Part shown: piece after piece, positions 1 to 10,751 of the stretch
Layout of the letters: each line of letters starts with the position of its first letter
Position numbering within the stretch: the stretch's first letter is position 1
Assembly (NCBI GenBank): GCA_905250075.1
Contig: CAJNOP010000030.1
Span: 1,422,539 to 1,486,538, forward strand
Length of the DNA stretch: 64,000 nt
Direction of reading: 5' to 3'
Source of the DNA: Rotaria sp. Silwood1
Lineage: Eukaryota > Rotifera > Eurotatoria > Philodinida > Philodinidae
Translations under genes and position numbers: made by a program
Notes under the pieces: model-generated
Told to the model about the DNA's origin: nothing
The model's input: only the letters and a program-made list of their open reading frames with translations
Database searches by the model: none

Positions 1-441
1 TTGAATTGACTGGAAGTGTATGTTTTTAAACAATCAATCGAACACTTTAGGTGAATTTGTGCCCGTGCAAAAAAAAAACTGAAGGCTACTGCCAAAGCTT
101 TCGAGAATGTATAATTTCTTTTTCTTTTCTTTTTTTCTTTTTTTGGTATTGAAACAAACGAGAGAAAAAGGCAAAGAATGAGCAATCGTGCGAACGCAGA
201 AAAAAAGGAGAAAGTGGAGCAACATACGTACAGTGTATTATAAACTATACTTTCTTCAAAGAAAAAAAAAGAGAAAACAGAACTGTATAGAACTCATTGC
301 TTTTACTTACTTTTTTTAATCTTTTCAATTTTTCATCTATTGCACTTCGAATTCCGATCACTTACCTTATCGCTAATTTTTTTAAAATCTCTTCATTCGT
401 CTTCAGGTTGTTTATTCTCTTTACTGAATAGAGTTAAGTAA
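1..441. other. AT-rich flank upstream of first gene
   Basis: No gene recognised. The stretch is rich in A and T homopolymer runs, including a pyrimidine tract near 117-145. A T-rich stretch ending in TTCAG near 395-410 lies about 30 bases before the first start codon and could be an acceptor for a 5-prime UTR intron or a trans-spliced leader. The short minus-strand frame at 34-225 is low-complexity Lys/Phe-rich and is not credible as a gene. Confidence 0.5.
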
Positions 442-2349
442 ATGCTCAAGTGGGCTGTAACACCACGTCTAAACGGAGATTTTGTAGAACAAGCTGGTCT
501 TCAAAATAGTGATAGTTATGAAATACTAACACTTCCAGCTATTGTTGAACAACATCAATTACCATGTCTTGTTCGACTTCTTAATGATGACATAAATCAT
601 TCCATTGATAATTATTGTCTTCTACTTTGTGAAACAAACGATCCATATTTAATTGTTTCCAATGAAACTGAACGATTTTCTATTCCAATTTCATTTGATG
701 GTATGTTATCTTTCTTATCTCCATGATACTTCGGATTATTTTTAGGATAAAATTCGACATTGTTTAGAAAAATACAAACCTGAAAACTTTATAGTAAAAC
801 GACTTTGAAAATCAGTGAAGAAAACAAGTTTTTTGATTCTTGCCCAAACCTTTAAAAAGAAAAAGACTTCTACAGATGAGAAATAAAACTTTTGAAAACT
901 TTTTGTTCGAATTATTTAAATACGTGATCCCCACTTTTTCTCTTAAACGATATGATAGATATGTCAAATGTAGCAAAAAGAACATTTACTATATGCAGAA
1001 TTAAACTAAACTTTATTCTATCTTTAGGACTCTTTGCTTCAGTCGAACGTGGTGTTACTCGTTATAATATTATTCAATCTGTTCGTTCTCTACAATCACA
1101 TTTAAAAACTCCATCACCATCACAATCATCATCCTCATCATCCTCATCATCATCTGAATTTTCACATTTCACAACATTACAGCCATATATGGCATATAGC
1201 AATGCAGGTCTTCATCCTATACATCCAGGTACACTTCTCGAACCATGCTCTAAGCCAATTATATCATCTCCTTCTCCATCGCCTTCACCAACATCATCAA
1301 ATCGTTTACGTACATTATTTGCTAATTTTCCACGTTCACTTAATAAACATTTACTACCTAATTATCAACAACCACGTTCCATTAAAAATCAATCATTATC
1401 AAATGCTTATTTTGAGGTTAAATCTAATCAATACGATGAAAATTTCAATTTAAAATTAGACTCAAATGGTATTTTTGTTCCTGTATATACACAACTATCA
1501 TCAATTAATCCTCATAATCAATCATCATTTCCATCTTATTTATCATCATTTCCATCGAATAGAATTCAAGGTTTATATACTACTGATTTATTAAGTCAAT
1601 TAATTAACCAATATCCACTTATAGTCGAACTAGTTGTAAGTCGTACATTAGAGGAAAACAGTCCAACATCAGCTGGATACCCATTTCGACGTATAACATT
1701 ACATCGTCTTGCTGAAAAACATACACGTATTATTGTCTTTGATATGAAAAACTATGCATTTGTTGAAATCGATACAACAGATTCAATTGATATGTATGCT
1801 ATTGAACACGATAATACATTATTTCAACGTTATCAAGCACAATTACGTTGGTGTCATCAACATTTATCAGCATTTCGTTCACAAATAAAAACAATTGTTC
1901 ATTCATCAAATGGTACAGCTATGTTTATTCAAGCAACACCATTTTATGGACAACAACTTCAACAATATCATCATCGACGAAATTCATCATCAATCATATC
2001 TTCACCACTTGCTAAACATATGCCACAAACAATTTTTACATCACAAGAATCCTTATCATCAAGTCGTTTACGTGCTCATACGCCAATATCATCGAAATTT
2101 TATACAACATCAAATCATTCGAAATATGCAGACAAACAACGACAGAAAGGAAAAACAATTGGTTCAAGTGGAGCAGTAAGAAAAGATGTACGATTTTATT
2201 TTGATGATCCAACTATTCAAAAACATATTCAAGATGAAAAGAAATTTTTTAATAAAAGACATTCAAGTTATGGATCAAATAGTACAGCAAGTGATAGTAT
2301 TGATGGCGATGAAGAAAATGACAATTCATTTCAATGTACAGCATTATAA
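442..2349 (+). CDS. Ser-rich protein with possible CABIT domain (2 exons)
   Basis: Exons 442-700 and 1028-2349 are joined across a 327-bp GT-AG intron. The phase matches and gives 526 aa. An in-frame TAA directly before the ATG fixes the start. The N-terminus (about residues 28-115) has a pattern reminiscent of the CABIT domain of THEMIS/GAREM adaptors: LPAIVEQHQLP, an R-L pair, YCLLLCE, then FSIPISFDG followed by FASVERG. A Ser/Pro-rich linker with a long serine run follows. A second folded stretch (about residues 280-420) contains TRIIVFDMKNYAFVEID and a Trp-containing helix, and the tail is basic, acidic and Ser-rich. If CABIT is right, the protein would be a cytoplasmic adaptor in tyrosine-kinase or MAPK signalling. 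That is inference from motif shape only. The gene is convincing; the family call is not. AATAAA overlaps the region just after the stop. Confidence 0.6.
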
Positions 2350-4483
2350 AATAAATTTATATGATTCATTTCTTTTTAATTATTCTTTTAAGAAAGAATG
2401 ATGAAAATAATACCATGAATAATTGAGATTCTAAATTGAAAATCAATAAAGACAAAAGCGAAAAAGATTTCAAAAATCTTTTTTAATTGTAAAAATCCTA
2501 TTATAACCCTCAAAACTATCGTGCTATTCTAGAAAAAACTTTCAGCTATTCATAGTTAAAACGTAGAACTCGAACAGTAGACTATCTGGTATATTTATTC
2601 ACTTGAACATAATAGAGCACTCAGAATCTTCTATTATAAAAAAAAGAGAAGGATTTATTATAATTATATGTTAGTTCATGTCTTTTTGATGATTATTTAT
2701 TTTTTCTTTATTTCTATTGATGAGGGACAAATGCTCATATTATATCGGATTTGATTCAATCGATCAATCATAACGTGAATATTTTTTCTACGTTGTAGAA
2801 TATGAATGACTTATTTGCATTATTTCTCTTAAACGAACAAAGACAAGAAAATATATGAACACTTCTATCGGTAGTTAGGATATACACGTCTGTATACTGA
2901 CCTTAATTGTATCAGTTTAGTAAATAAAATGGAACCAAAACCCTAGATTAGTTTGAAAAGGTGTGAATCAAACTGTGCTCATCTCTGATCTGAACTACAT
3001 AGGTTAGTAATAATTCTTTATGAGAAGAACATGTTTGTGTAACAGAGATGACCATTTTCGCTGGAAATCTATTGCTGTCGCAATAGTTCTCAAGAAATTT
3101 TTTGAAAAACTCCGTCACTACGCTAAATTATTACAGTTCAATTGAATCTATCAGGTTCACGATGATTTTTAGTTTTTGAACTTGTAGACAATCAACTCGG
3201 TAGCATATGCATAAAAGTTTGCGTTCGCCTTAAAAAAAGAAGCTGCCGCAATAGCATTTTTATTTTTCTAAATTTTAAAATATCTGAGGATAGACAAAAA
3301 TGAAGTTTTTGATAGAACTTTTAATTTTTTTTATAGTTTATTATGTTCTTTAGAAAAAAAATCTTTCAAAGATATTTGAAAACTTTTTTCTGAGTCCACT
3401 ATTTTGATCTTCTGAACAAAAATCAGAAAAGCAATAAAGTCAATAGATTTGTACGTTAATTAATTGAAAGCATCAATAAACGAAGACTGTTATCAACGAC
3501 ACATCAAGTTGAGAAATCGAAATTTTGAGACTGTTTATTAATTATCTAAAATCGTTTCTGACTTATAGACGGTTCTTATGTTACCATCACGGTAACTGTA
3601 ATCTTCGAAGACAGATTAATTGAGAAATATAAGTAATTTTTGATTCGTATGTAAGAATAGACAGAAACCAGTTATTGATCATTATTGATTTTATATGTGC
3701 TCAAGTCATGCCAAATATCTGTTTCGTATTCCATATGATAAAGATGTACTTTATGTTTCGTAATGTCAATTTCAATAGAGCACACTGCCCTCGCTTCTTA
3801 AAAAGTTAGCAAGTAGTTGTTTCTCGCGTCGGTTAATGTTACAAAAAAGATAATGATGATAGGAGTGTCAGTTAGTAGCTAATTTGTGACAGAAGAGTAC
3901 AACTATTGATTGGGCAGCAGCAGGACCAATATCGAGATTTTAAATAATCATGAATGTGACAGAAGATTCAAACCAAATAATACTCACATTTGTGTATCAG
4001 TCGAGAAAAAAAAGAACATTTTTTGCAACAGCTCAGTAATTTGTTAGATTCGATCTTCATGACGATAGAATTCTAAATGGATGTGGACACTGTATGTGTG
4101 AAAGGCTCGAATGTCAGACAAAATACAATAGAATATAAATATTTCCGTAAAACCAGCTTGTTATTCTATTAGAGATCATAGAAAGATTTGCTCTTGTCTT
4201 TGTCATTCAATTATTCTTTGGTACAACAAAAGTATATCAAATGAATCTGAGGAATTAAATGATAGAAGTACATCGTCCAAGAGAAGCAGTGCTACAAGAA
4301 CAAGCAACGTTGATGTACGAGTTTCTAATGGTTCTAAGAATATCAGAAAGTGTCATGTGACTCGACAAAAAACTGAAAGAACCTGAACTAAATATGAGGT
4401 AATCAATGTAAATGATAATGCAGATAATGCGTTTCGAGTTTATTGATTTCTCTTTATATTATATGCGTGTTAGGAAAGTTGAC
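2350..4483. other. Gene-free intergenic stretch
   Basis: No ORF or exon chain recognised. Near its start are AATAAA-like signals (about 2349 and 2440) suited to the preceding gene. Two short near-identical pieces with CGCAATAG occur near 3073 and 3242. Otherwise the stretch is AT-rich and unremarkable. Confidence 0.5.
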
Positions 4484-5241
4484 GAACTAATTGACATATT
4501 TTTATTCTCTTCCTTTATATGTAAAATAATTTATTCATAATTATTTACAAAGTAGTGATGTGATATTTCGTTGTTTGAAAAACAAGTTCATCAGACAAAA
4601 AACAAAATATATAAAATTCTTACAATATTTATATAAAATAATGATAAATAGGCATGTTGGTCATCTATTTTGTATTGTCTCTTGATATAACATTTAAGAA
4701 AGAAATGTGTTTTGAGCACCAAAAAAAAGGTGAAATGAGCACCAAATGAACAGAACAGTATAAAAGGTATCAATAAGGCTTTAAACGAACTAAGATTGCA
4801 GTTCATAGGTACTTAGCTATTAAACTGTGATAAGCTCTACTCATATTCATTAATTCAATGACAATTCTTAAATAGTCTAATTAAGGGGAGTAATGACTTG
4901 TATATAAAAGATGTGTAAAAAAAAGTAATCAATTTGGTGCTCAAAACACTCCCCACCTAACATTTAATAGTGATACGGAAATAAATCGTCCAGACCATTA
5001 CTGTTACCGTCTTGTTCCGTATCACTGTTAAATGTTATATCAAAGAACAATACAAAATAGATGACTAACATGCCTATTTATCATTATTTTATATAAATAT
5101 TGTAAGAATGTTATATATTTTGTTTTTTGTCTGATGAAGTTGTTTTTCAAACAACGAAACATCACATCACTACTTTGTAAATAATTATGAATAAATTATT
5201 TTACATATAAAGGAAGAGAATAAAAATATGTCAATTAGTTC
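4484..5241. repeat. 758-bp foldback (MITE-like) element with 214-bp inverted arms
   Basis: Arms 4484-4697 and 5028-5241 are near-perfect reverse complements, both 214 bp, with only a few mismatches and small indels. Both outer ends read GAACTAATTGAC on the appropriate strand. Two further hairpins are nested inside: one pairs about 4957-4981 with 5014-5037 around a GTGATACGGAA core, and one pairs TGTGTTTTGAGCACC (about 4708-4722) with about 4937-4950. There is no transposase frame inside. A 12-13 bp direct repeat TTCTCTTTATATT lies near both ends (about 4448-4460 and 5239-5251), but on the left it is about 24 bp outside the arm, so a target-site duplication is not proven. It is most simply a non-autonomous DNA element or foldback. 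Confidence 0.8.
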
Positions 5242-5515
5242 TCTTTATATTGTCTGAACGCACTTTATATCTAAGCAAGAGAGTCAAGCTGTTGCACGTC
5301 GTGTCACAAGCTGTATCATTGTTTCTACACACCCACTGTAAAATGTCTCCAGTTTTTCTTTACATACATGTGTTCACAGTTTGATGTAAACCTCTTTTTT
5401 TTCCGTTCGATTATATTGACACAATCTGTTTTTTCTTTCCGTTCTTTCCAACGCGTATCAGTATGTGTATATCAGACTTCATTCTGTCAAATATTCTTAT
5501 TCGTGTACACATGAG

Positions 5516-6634
5516 ATGATTTGTTTTTTGAGTTTATTCTCACTACTGATGGTAATCCATGGCATGTCAGTTCCAACGATATTAGATACTGATATTGGTA
5601 CAGCTTATGATGATCATCTAGCGTTAATATATATTCTGTCACTACCAAATCGATTTGATTTAAAACTAATTGTTTGTTCAACAACGAATACAACAGCGCG
5701 TGCACAAATTGTAGCGAAAACATTGAGATTTTTTAAACGTTTCGATATTCCAATAGGTCTTGGTCGAGCTTCTCAAGACACATATGGCATATTTCAATAT
5801 CGATGGGCGCAAGATTATTCACTAGAACAGTTTCAGAATGATGGCGGAATCGTTTTTCGCGATGGTGAACAAGTATTGGCTGATGAAATGAGAAAAGCAT
5901 CGATGATGAATCGTCCGTATCATTATATTCACATAGGTCCGGCAACATCGTTAGGCAATGTACTTGAAAAATACCCACTATTGTCGACGAATATTCGATT
6001 ATTTGCTATGGCTGGTAGTTTATACTATGGATATGAAAATTCGACTACACCATCTAAAGAATATAATATTGAATATGATATTCGATCAGCGCAAACTATG
6101 TTCGCATCGAATTGGGCCTATTTCAGTTTAGCACCATTGGATTGCACGAACTTTATGCAATTTAATGGTCTTCTCTGGAAAAAAATTTTATCCTATCGAA
6201 ATAGATCACGTACAGTCAATATGATCATTGAGAGTTACACAATATGGTACAATGATGGTGGAAATAGTATGAGTGCCATTCAATCCTTTAATCCTGAATT
6301 GGGTACACCTGAAATGCACGATGTTTTGGCTGTCTATTTAGCTGGTAGTTACACATCTGTCGCTCCGACTATATCATTTTTTCTACCAATATTCGTGACG
6401 AACGATGGTTTTACACGCGAAAATCAAACAATCGAGAAGACCATCAGTACTTGCTTGAAATACGAAACATCGGATCCATACGAAGCAACAGCTCAGATTG
6501 GTCGGGAAGTGTTCGAATCGATCATACAAAACGATGTAGATATGAAAGGCGAGGGTCATCATTTCTCTACATGTCGGTTGTCATGGATTATTTTATCAAT
6601 TTCTATATCGTTGTATATCTGGTATTATCAATAA
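5516..6634 (+). CDS. Secreted/GPI-anchored nucleoside hydrolase-like protein
   Basis: Inosine-uridine nucleoside hydrolase superfamily, single exon, 372 aa. The open frame extends back to a GTG at 5465, but the first ATG (5516) begins a classic signal peptide (MICFLSLFSLLMVIHG), so I place the start there. The family N-terminal Asp cluster follows at once (ILDTDIGTAYDDHLAL). The C-terminal part carries EMHDVLAVYLA, matching the His-Asp pair seen late in this family. The extreme C-terminus is a hydrophobic segment (residues about 353-370) with almost no cytoplasmic tail, suggesting a GPI signal or tail anchor. Members cleave the N-glycosidic bond of ribonucleosides in a Ca-dependent reaction; an extracellular form could salvage nucleosides. 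The Asp usually found in DTDxGxDxDD variants is Ala here, so activity is uncertain. AATAAA overlaps the stop codon. Confidence 0.85.
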   Translation: MICFLSLFSLLMVIHGMSVPTILDTDIGTAYDDHLALIYILSLPNRFDLKLIVCSTTNTTARAQIVAKTLRFFKRFDIPIGLGRASQDTYGIFQYRWAQDYSLEQFQNDGGIVFRDGEQVLADEMRKASMMNRPYHYIHIGPATSLGNVLEKYPLLSTNIRLFAMAGSLYYGYENSTTPSKEYNIEYDIRSAQTMFASNWAYFSLAPLDCTNFMQFNGLLWKKILSYRNRSRTVNMIIESYTIWYNDGGNSMSAIQSFNPELGTPEMHDVLAVYLAGSYTSVAPTISFFLPIFVTNDGFTRENQTIEKTISTCLKYETSDPYEATAQIGREVFESIIQNDVDMKGEGHHFSTCRLSWIILSISISLYIWYYQ

Positions 6635-7445
6635 AAGTGTGAGTGTAATGAGAGTGACGATGTCAGAGTGAGATGAAAATGAAGCGAGCATATACCTTCA
6701 TTCTACGCTCTTACTATACCTTCACAAACACAATTCTCAAGTAAGCTATATACGTCAGATGAATGTTAAGGATTGAGATAAACGCGACTCGAGTGCACAA
6801 AGTCGTATAATGTTTTCCATAGCTTTAAAAAAACGATCCATTTCGTTTGACGACAATTGTGTCTATTAATTCGATTGTTTATTTGAAAAGTTACTTCATC
6901 TGTTCATAGACTTTAGTCTAACACCATTAGACTTATTTGCAAGTAATCTTAAAGGTACTATTGAGGTTAGAGACATCAATCTGATAATCCTCTTTTTATA
7001 CTTTTACTAATACTGTTATGTATGGTTTCAATTTGAAATTTTTATAGGACATTTCAAGTTTGTGTAAAATCTGAAAGCTGAAGTGATGCACATCATTGAA
7101 GTTTTCATAAATTTGAAAGAAAACTCTTAGAGACATTTCAACCACTCTAGACTGATTTTTGCTTTGAAAAGTTTACTATTTCGTAGTGCATCATTCACAT
7201 GATATGTTTGACCAAACTTCTTAGCAAGTTTAAAAATGACTTGCCTATTAGGTCTTGTTGTATCTTGAAATTCATTTGAGAAAGTTGTATGCAGTATTTG
7301 AAATATTTTTGTCATATATATTCACAATTGTTTTAGAACGAAAGCTCTTCGTTCTTTAGTATAAAGTGTCTCCATCGTATCTCGAAATAAAAAGTAAAAA
7401 AAACAAAAGAAAGATGTCAAATACTATTGACACAATACATACATA
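6635..7445. other. Intergenic stretch with a possible HTH relic
   Basis: No intact gene. A minus-strand frame at 7127-7315 may be a relic of a transposase DNA-binding domain and is listed separately. The stretch ends at the TA dinucleotide targeted by the mariner element. Confidence 0.5.
7127..7315 (-). pseudogene. Possible relic of a transposase helix-turn-helix
   Basis: The 62-aa frame contains TTRPNRQVIFKLAKKFGQT followed by VNDALRNSK. Its layout resembles the N-terminal helix-turn-helix of mariner/Tc1-type transposases, where a P-x-R-x-T-I helix is followed by V-x-KKF, a Gly-x-Val turn and an R-S-G-R linker. The expected Gly-Arg-Pro linker is lost, and no catalytic domain follows in frame. 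It lies just outside the mariner copy and is not part of it. It could equally be a chance ORF; the call rests on pattern alone. Confidence 0.3.
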
Positions 7446-9235
7446 GGTGTATCCAAAAGTAGTGGCAACGACATTTTATTACCACATATTAAGGTTGATA
7501 AAAATTTCTTTTTACATAGGATGATAGAGCGAAAAAAGCTCTTTCTTTCTATGCTATTCGCTTATACTTCAGGTGACATCATAATAAAAAAATCCTAATA
7601 AGACTAGTTTACCTAACATGTGTCACGGTTACAGAAGTTCATATTGTCTTCAATAGGGATTCTTTTCTTAATCTTTTCTTTGTTTTTCTTCTTTCCTTTA
7701 TTCTTTCCTCTCACCTCTTTCGAGACTTTAACGTTCATTCAGATTAGCATGTCCAAAAATTGAAAATACATAAACAAGTTCAAGAAGTTTTTATTTCATT
7801 AAATGTTCAAATTGCCTTGATTATCTACACACAATTCCAATTCTTTGAATCCATTTATCGAACGTTTTTCTGTACTCTTCTTTATCCAAAGAATACATGA
7901 ACTCCATTATAGCGTTGTGTAACGATTCGGAATCAGCTTGAACAGTTAGATTTCGTTTGATCAAGTCGATCAACCAAAAATCACACGGAGACAGATCTGG
8001 AGAATTTGATGGCTGTGGTACTACGGTAATTCCTTCTGAACGAAGATAATCGAATACGTCTTTATGAAAATGTGCTCGTCCGTTATCATGATGAAGCTTG
8101 ATGGCATGAGCACCTGAGAGAGGTCTTTGTTTCTTGATTTCTTCGATAACAGGTTGCAAACAGTGTTTGATGTAATATTGATGATCGATAGTTTGTCCAC
8201 TTTCGACACGATGGATTAGAGGAGGACCAGTTGATTTAAAGAAAATGCAGAATAGAGTTTTTGGAGCAAACTTATTTCGTCGCACTCTTGTGGGCGGAGG
8301 ATCGTCTTTTGCCACCCAAGCAGCATTGGAAACTTTTCGACCAGTTTGCTGATGGAAAAACCACGATTCATCACCTGTTACCACGTCAGACAAACGCCAT
8401 CTTCCTTCTGTAAATCTTGACAGATTTTATTTGCATATTCGAACTCGTTCACTCCGTTGATAATCCGTTAGCTGTTTGGGTATGTAACGAGCAGTCATTT
8501 TTCTAAGTTCCAGATGATCAGATAATATTCTATGAACGGTGCCATAACTTAGATCAGTATGCTCTTGTAATTCTGCTATTGTAACATGAGGATCATCACT
8601 AACAATACTACGAATTTCTTCAATATTTTCAAGAGTACTCTCAGTTACAGGTCTTCCGGATCGTTCTTCATCTTCAATTTCTTCTCAACCTTCACGAAAC
8701 CCTTGAGCCCATTTTGCAATTGTTCGATAGAAGGAACTTCATCACTGAAAACAGTACGTAGCTAGTCGTGAATAGTTGCTGCTTCAACATTAAGCGCAGT
8801 ACGCACTTTAATGTAGAAGCGAAAATTTTCTTTGTTCATTGAAAACAAAAATGAATAGTAACATTCGATTTAACTTAACTTCTTTCACTTTCTATAGAAT
8901 AGAACAGCACATGACACGTGCACAAAAAGACGCATGTATCTTTGTATACATATGATAAATGATAAAATGTCACAAGAGTGATAGGAAAGAATAAAGGAAA
9001 GAAGAAAAACAAATAAAAGAATGCCTATTGAAGACAATATGAACTTCTGTAACCGTGACACATGTTAGGTAAACTAGTCTTATTAGGATTTTTTTATTAT
9101 GATGTCACCTGAAGTATAAGCGAATAGCATAGAAAGAAAGAGCTTTTTTCGCTCTATCATCCTATGTAAAAAGAAATTTTTATCAACCTTAATATGTGGT
9201 AATAAAATGTCGTTGCCACTACTTTTGGATACCCC
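7446..9235 (-). mobile_element. Mariner-family DNA transposon with long TIRs (decayed)
   Basis: A 1790-bp element is bounded by TA dinucleotides (7444-7445 and 9236-9237), the target duplication of Tc1/mariner elements. Terminal inverted repeats are unusually long: 7446 to about 7719 matches about 8972 to 9235 in reverse complement with few mismatches and one 10-12 bp indel. The outer sequence reads GG(T/G)GTATCCAAAAGTAGTGG. The interior encodes a minus-strand mariner transposase that is disrupted, so the copy should be unable to move on its own. The close similarity of the two arms suggests that it is not very old. Confidence 0.93.
7821..8839 (-). pseudogene. Mariner transposase, DD34D, broken
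   Basis: The putative ATG is at 8837-8839 (MNKENFRFYIKVR). The catalytic half is one intact frame (7821-8393) with TGDESWF, HHDNGRAH and SPDLSPCDFWL. The second and third catalytic Asp are separated by 34 residues, the mariner DD34D signature. The N-terminal half is damaged. An in-frame TAG follows ATIHD, a frameshift lies near 8720 in the helix-turn-helix, a TGA follows the FREG motif, and a TAA lies upstream of the catalytic half after RVRICK. The linker motif SGRPVTEST is still visible. It would have catalysed cut-and-paste transposition at TA sites; this copy cannot encode a full enzyme. Confidence 0.92.
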
Positions 9236-10751
9236 TATGTAGATCACTTCAGCATGAGACTTGTGCATGATTACTATTTTCAAACTAAGATAATGAAGAT
9301 GATATAAAAAGGCAATGTTATGTTGTCGATTTCGTCTTCTTCATTTTATCATTTTGACTGTCAAAAACCTGTTGGCATTAAAATTAAACAATTTAATGCA
9401 CCCCAAGGTCTTCTCGAATAGTTTTAGTCATTCCTGTTTCGATTGTCTTATACATTCTAAAAACAGTTAGGATACTGAATGATTTTATCATGAATATTCT
9501 CATTCATATATTCAAACATTTAGTAGACTCTAATACAAAAAGGGTTTTTTAACCTTTTGAATTCTTAATTATTTCTGCTAGATTAAATTGAAGTAGACTG
9601 TTAGATGAAGTCATTTTAGAGAGTATGGGTATGAGTTTTCGCCTAACTGACAATGATGTTTCACATTGACATTTATAGTCTTAGTTTTCTGACTTCTGAT
9701 TTCTGTTGATATCAAAATGTATTTTTTCTGATTTACTGTTGGTATCGTTTTTGTTCTCTTGTTTTTTTAACGGAATGAGAAAATATAAGTCACGTATTCT
9801 GTATAATAATAATGAGTGATCGATATAAAACGGACTTTCTATCATATTGATTGTAGAATGAAATGACACACTATCATCGAAAAACAGCAAGGATATTAGA
9901 AAAAAAAACTTTTCTAATACACCATCACATTACATGTGATTGAGATCGTCAACACATTCAAGTCTTGCTTCAACATATGTCCATATCACATGACTTTCTT
10001 GTCCAAAATACGCATATCCTTCATGCACATAAAAACAAAAAAGAAATTTTTATTCGAGCAGTTAATTGTATTATCAAGATTGTTTTTTTTTTTATATAGA
10101 AATTTTTATGAACAAAAGGTGTTATTATAGGTAAGTATAGTTAGTATAACACCACTAATCAATCTCAGTATATGAATACGAATAAAACCATTAAGAATGA
10201 GTCTTAAGTTTATATTTTCCCTTATGTTAGATACCATGTTTTTGTTTCTTTTTATTATAAAATATTCTTAGCAGACTACAGATATTCATAGATTTGGAGA
10301 ACGTCGGCGGAAATTTCATCTCAAATAAAACAGTGATCTTTTAGAGTACAATTTGTGATAGAATATCTTTAAATTAGAAGACTACGCTCTAATGAATAAT
10401 CTCTTCCAAAAGCTTTGTACGATCAAATAGAATAGAAAACAAAAAAGTTCTAATATGTAGGTATTCTGCAATAATTATTTTTTTTTTGTTCGTATTGTAC
10501 TTTGCAAAAGGGTCCATTATACCTCTTTCTTTTTATATATAATCAAAAAAATAATTACATACTCGTATTATTAAATCTTCTTTGCAATAATCATTATGAG
10601 AAATACGCGTAGAGACAAAATAAAAAGAAGTTACCTTTAACTCAATCTTAAATCATCATAGATCTCTGTATGATATATCACGCTAGTGAGACAATTGTTA
10701 TTTTTTATATTATTTCCTAAAAAATTTCATTTTGCACCTATAATACAGACA
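9236..10751. other. Intergenic stretch, nothing recognised
   Basis: AT-rich, with only short chance frames in both strands. A T-rich stretch ending in an AG (10747-10748) lies three bases before the GPCR start codon and may be a leader acceptor. Confidence 0.5.

Noticed and set aside
34-225. 63-aa minus-strand frame
   Set aside because: Lys-rich low complexity produced by homopolymer tracts.
5465-5515. Upstream extension of the nucleoside hydrolase frame
   Set aside because: It begins with GTG, not ATG, and would bury the clear signal peptide starting at 5516.
9083-9283. 66-aa minus-strand frame spanning the mariner right end
   Set aside because: It lies in the terminal inverted repeat and crosses the element boundary; not a gene.
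10686-10751. Upstream extension of the GPCR frame
   Set aside because: It begins with GTG; the first ATG at 10752 leaves a normal short extracellular N-terminus.
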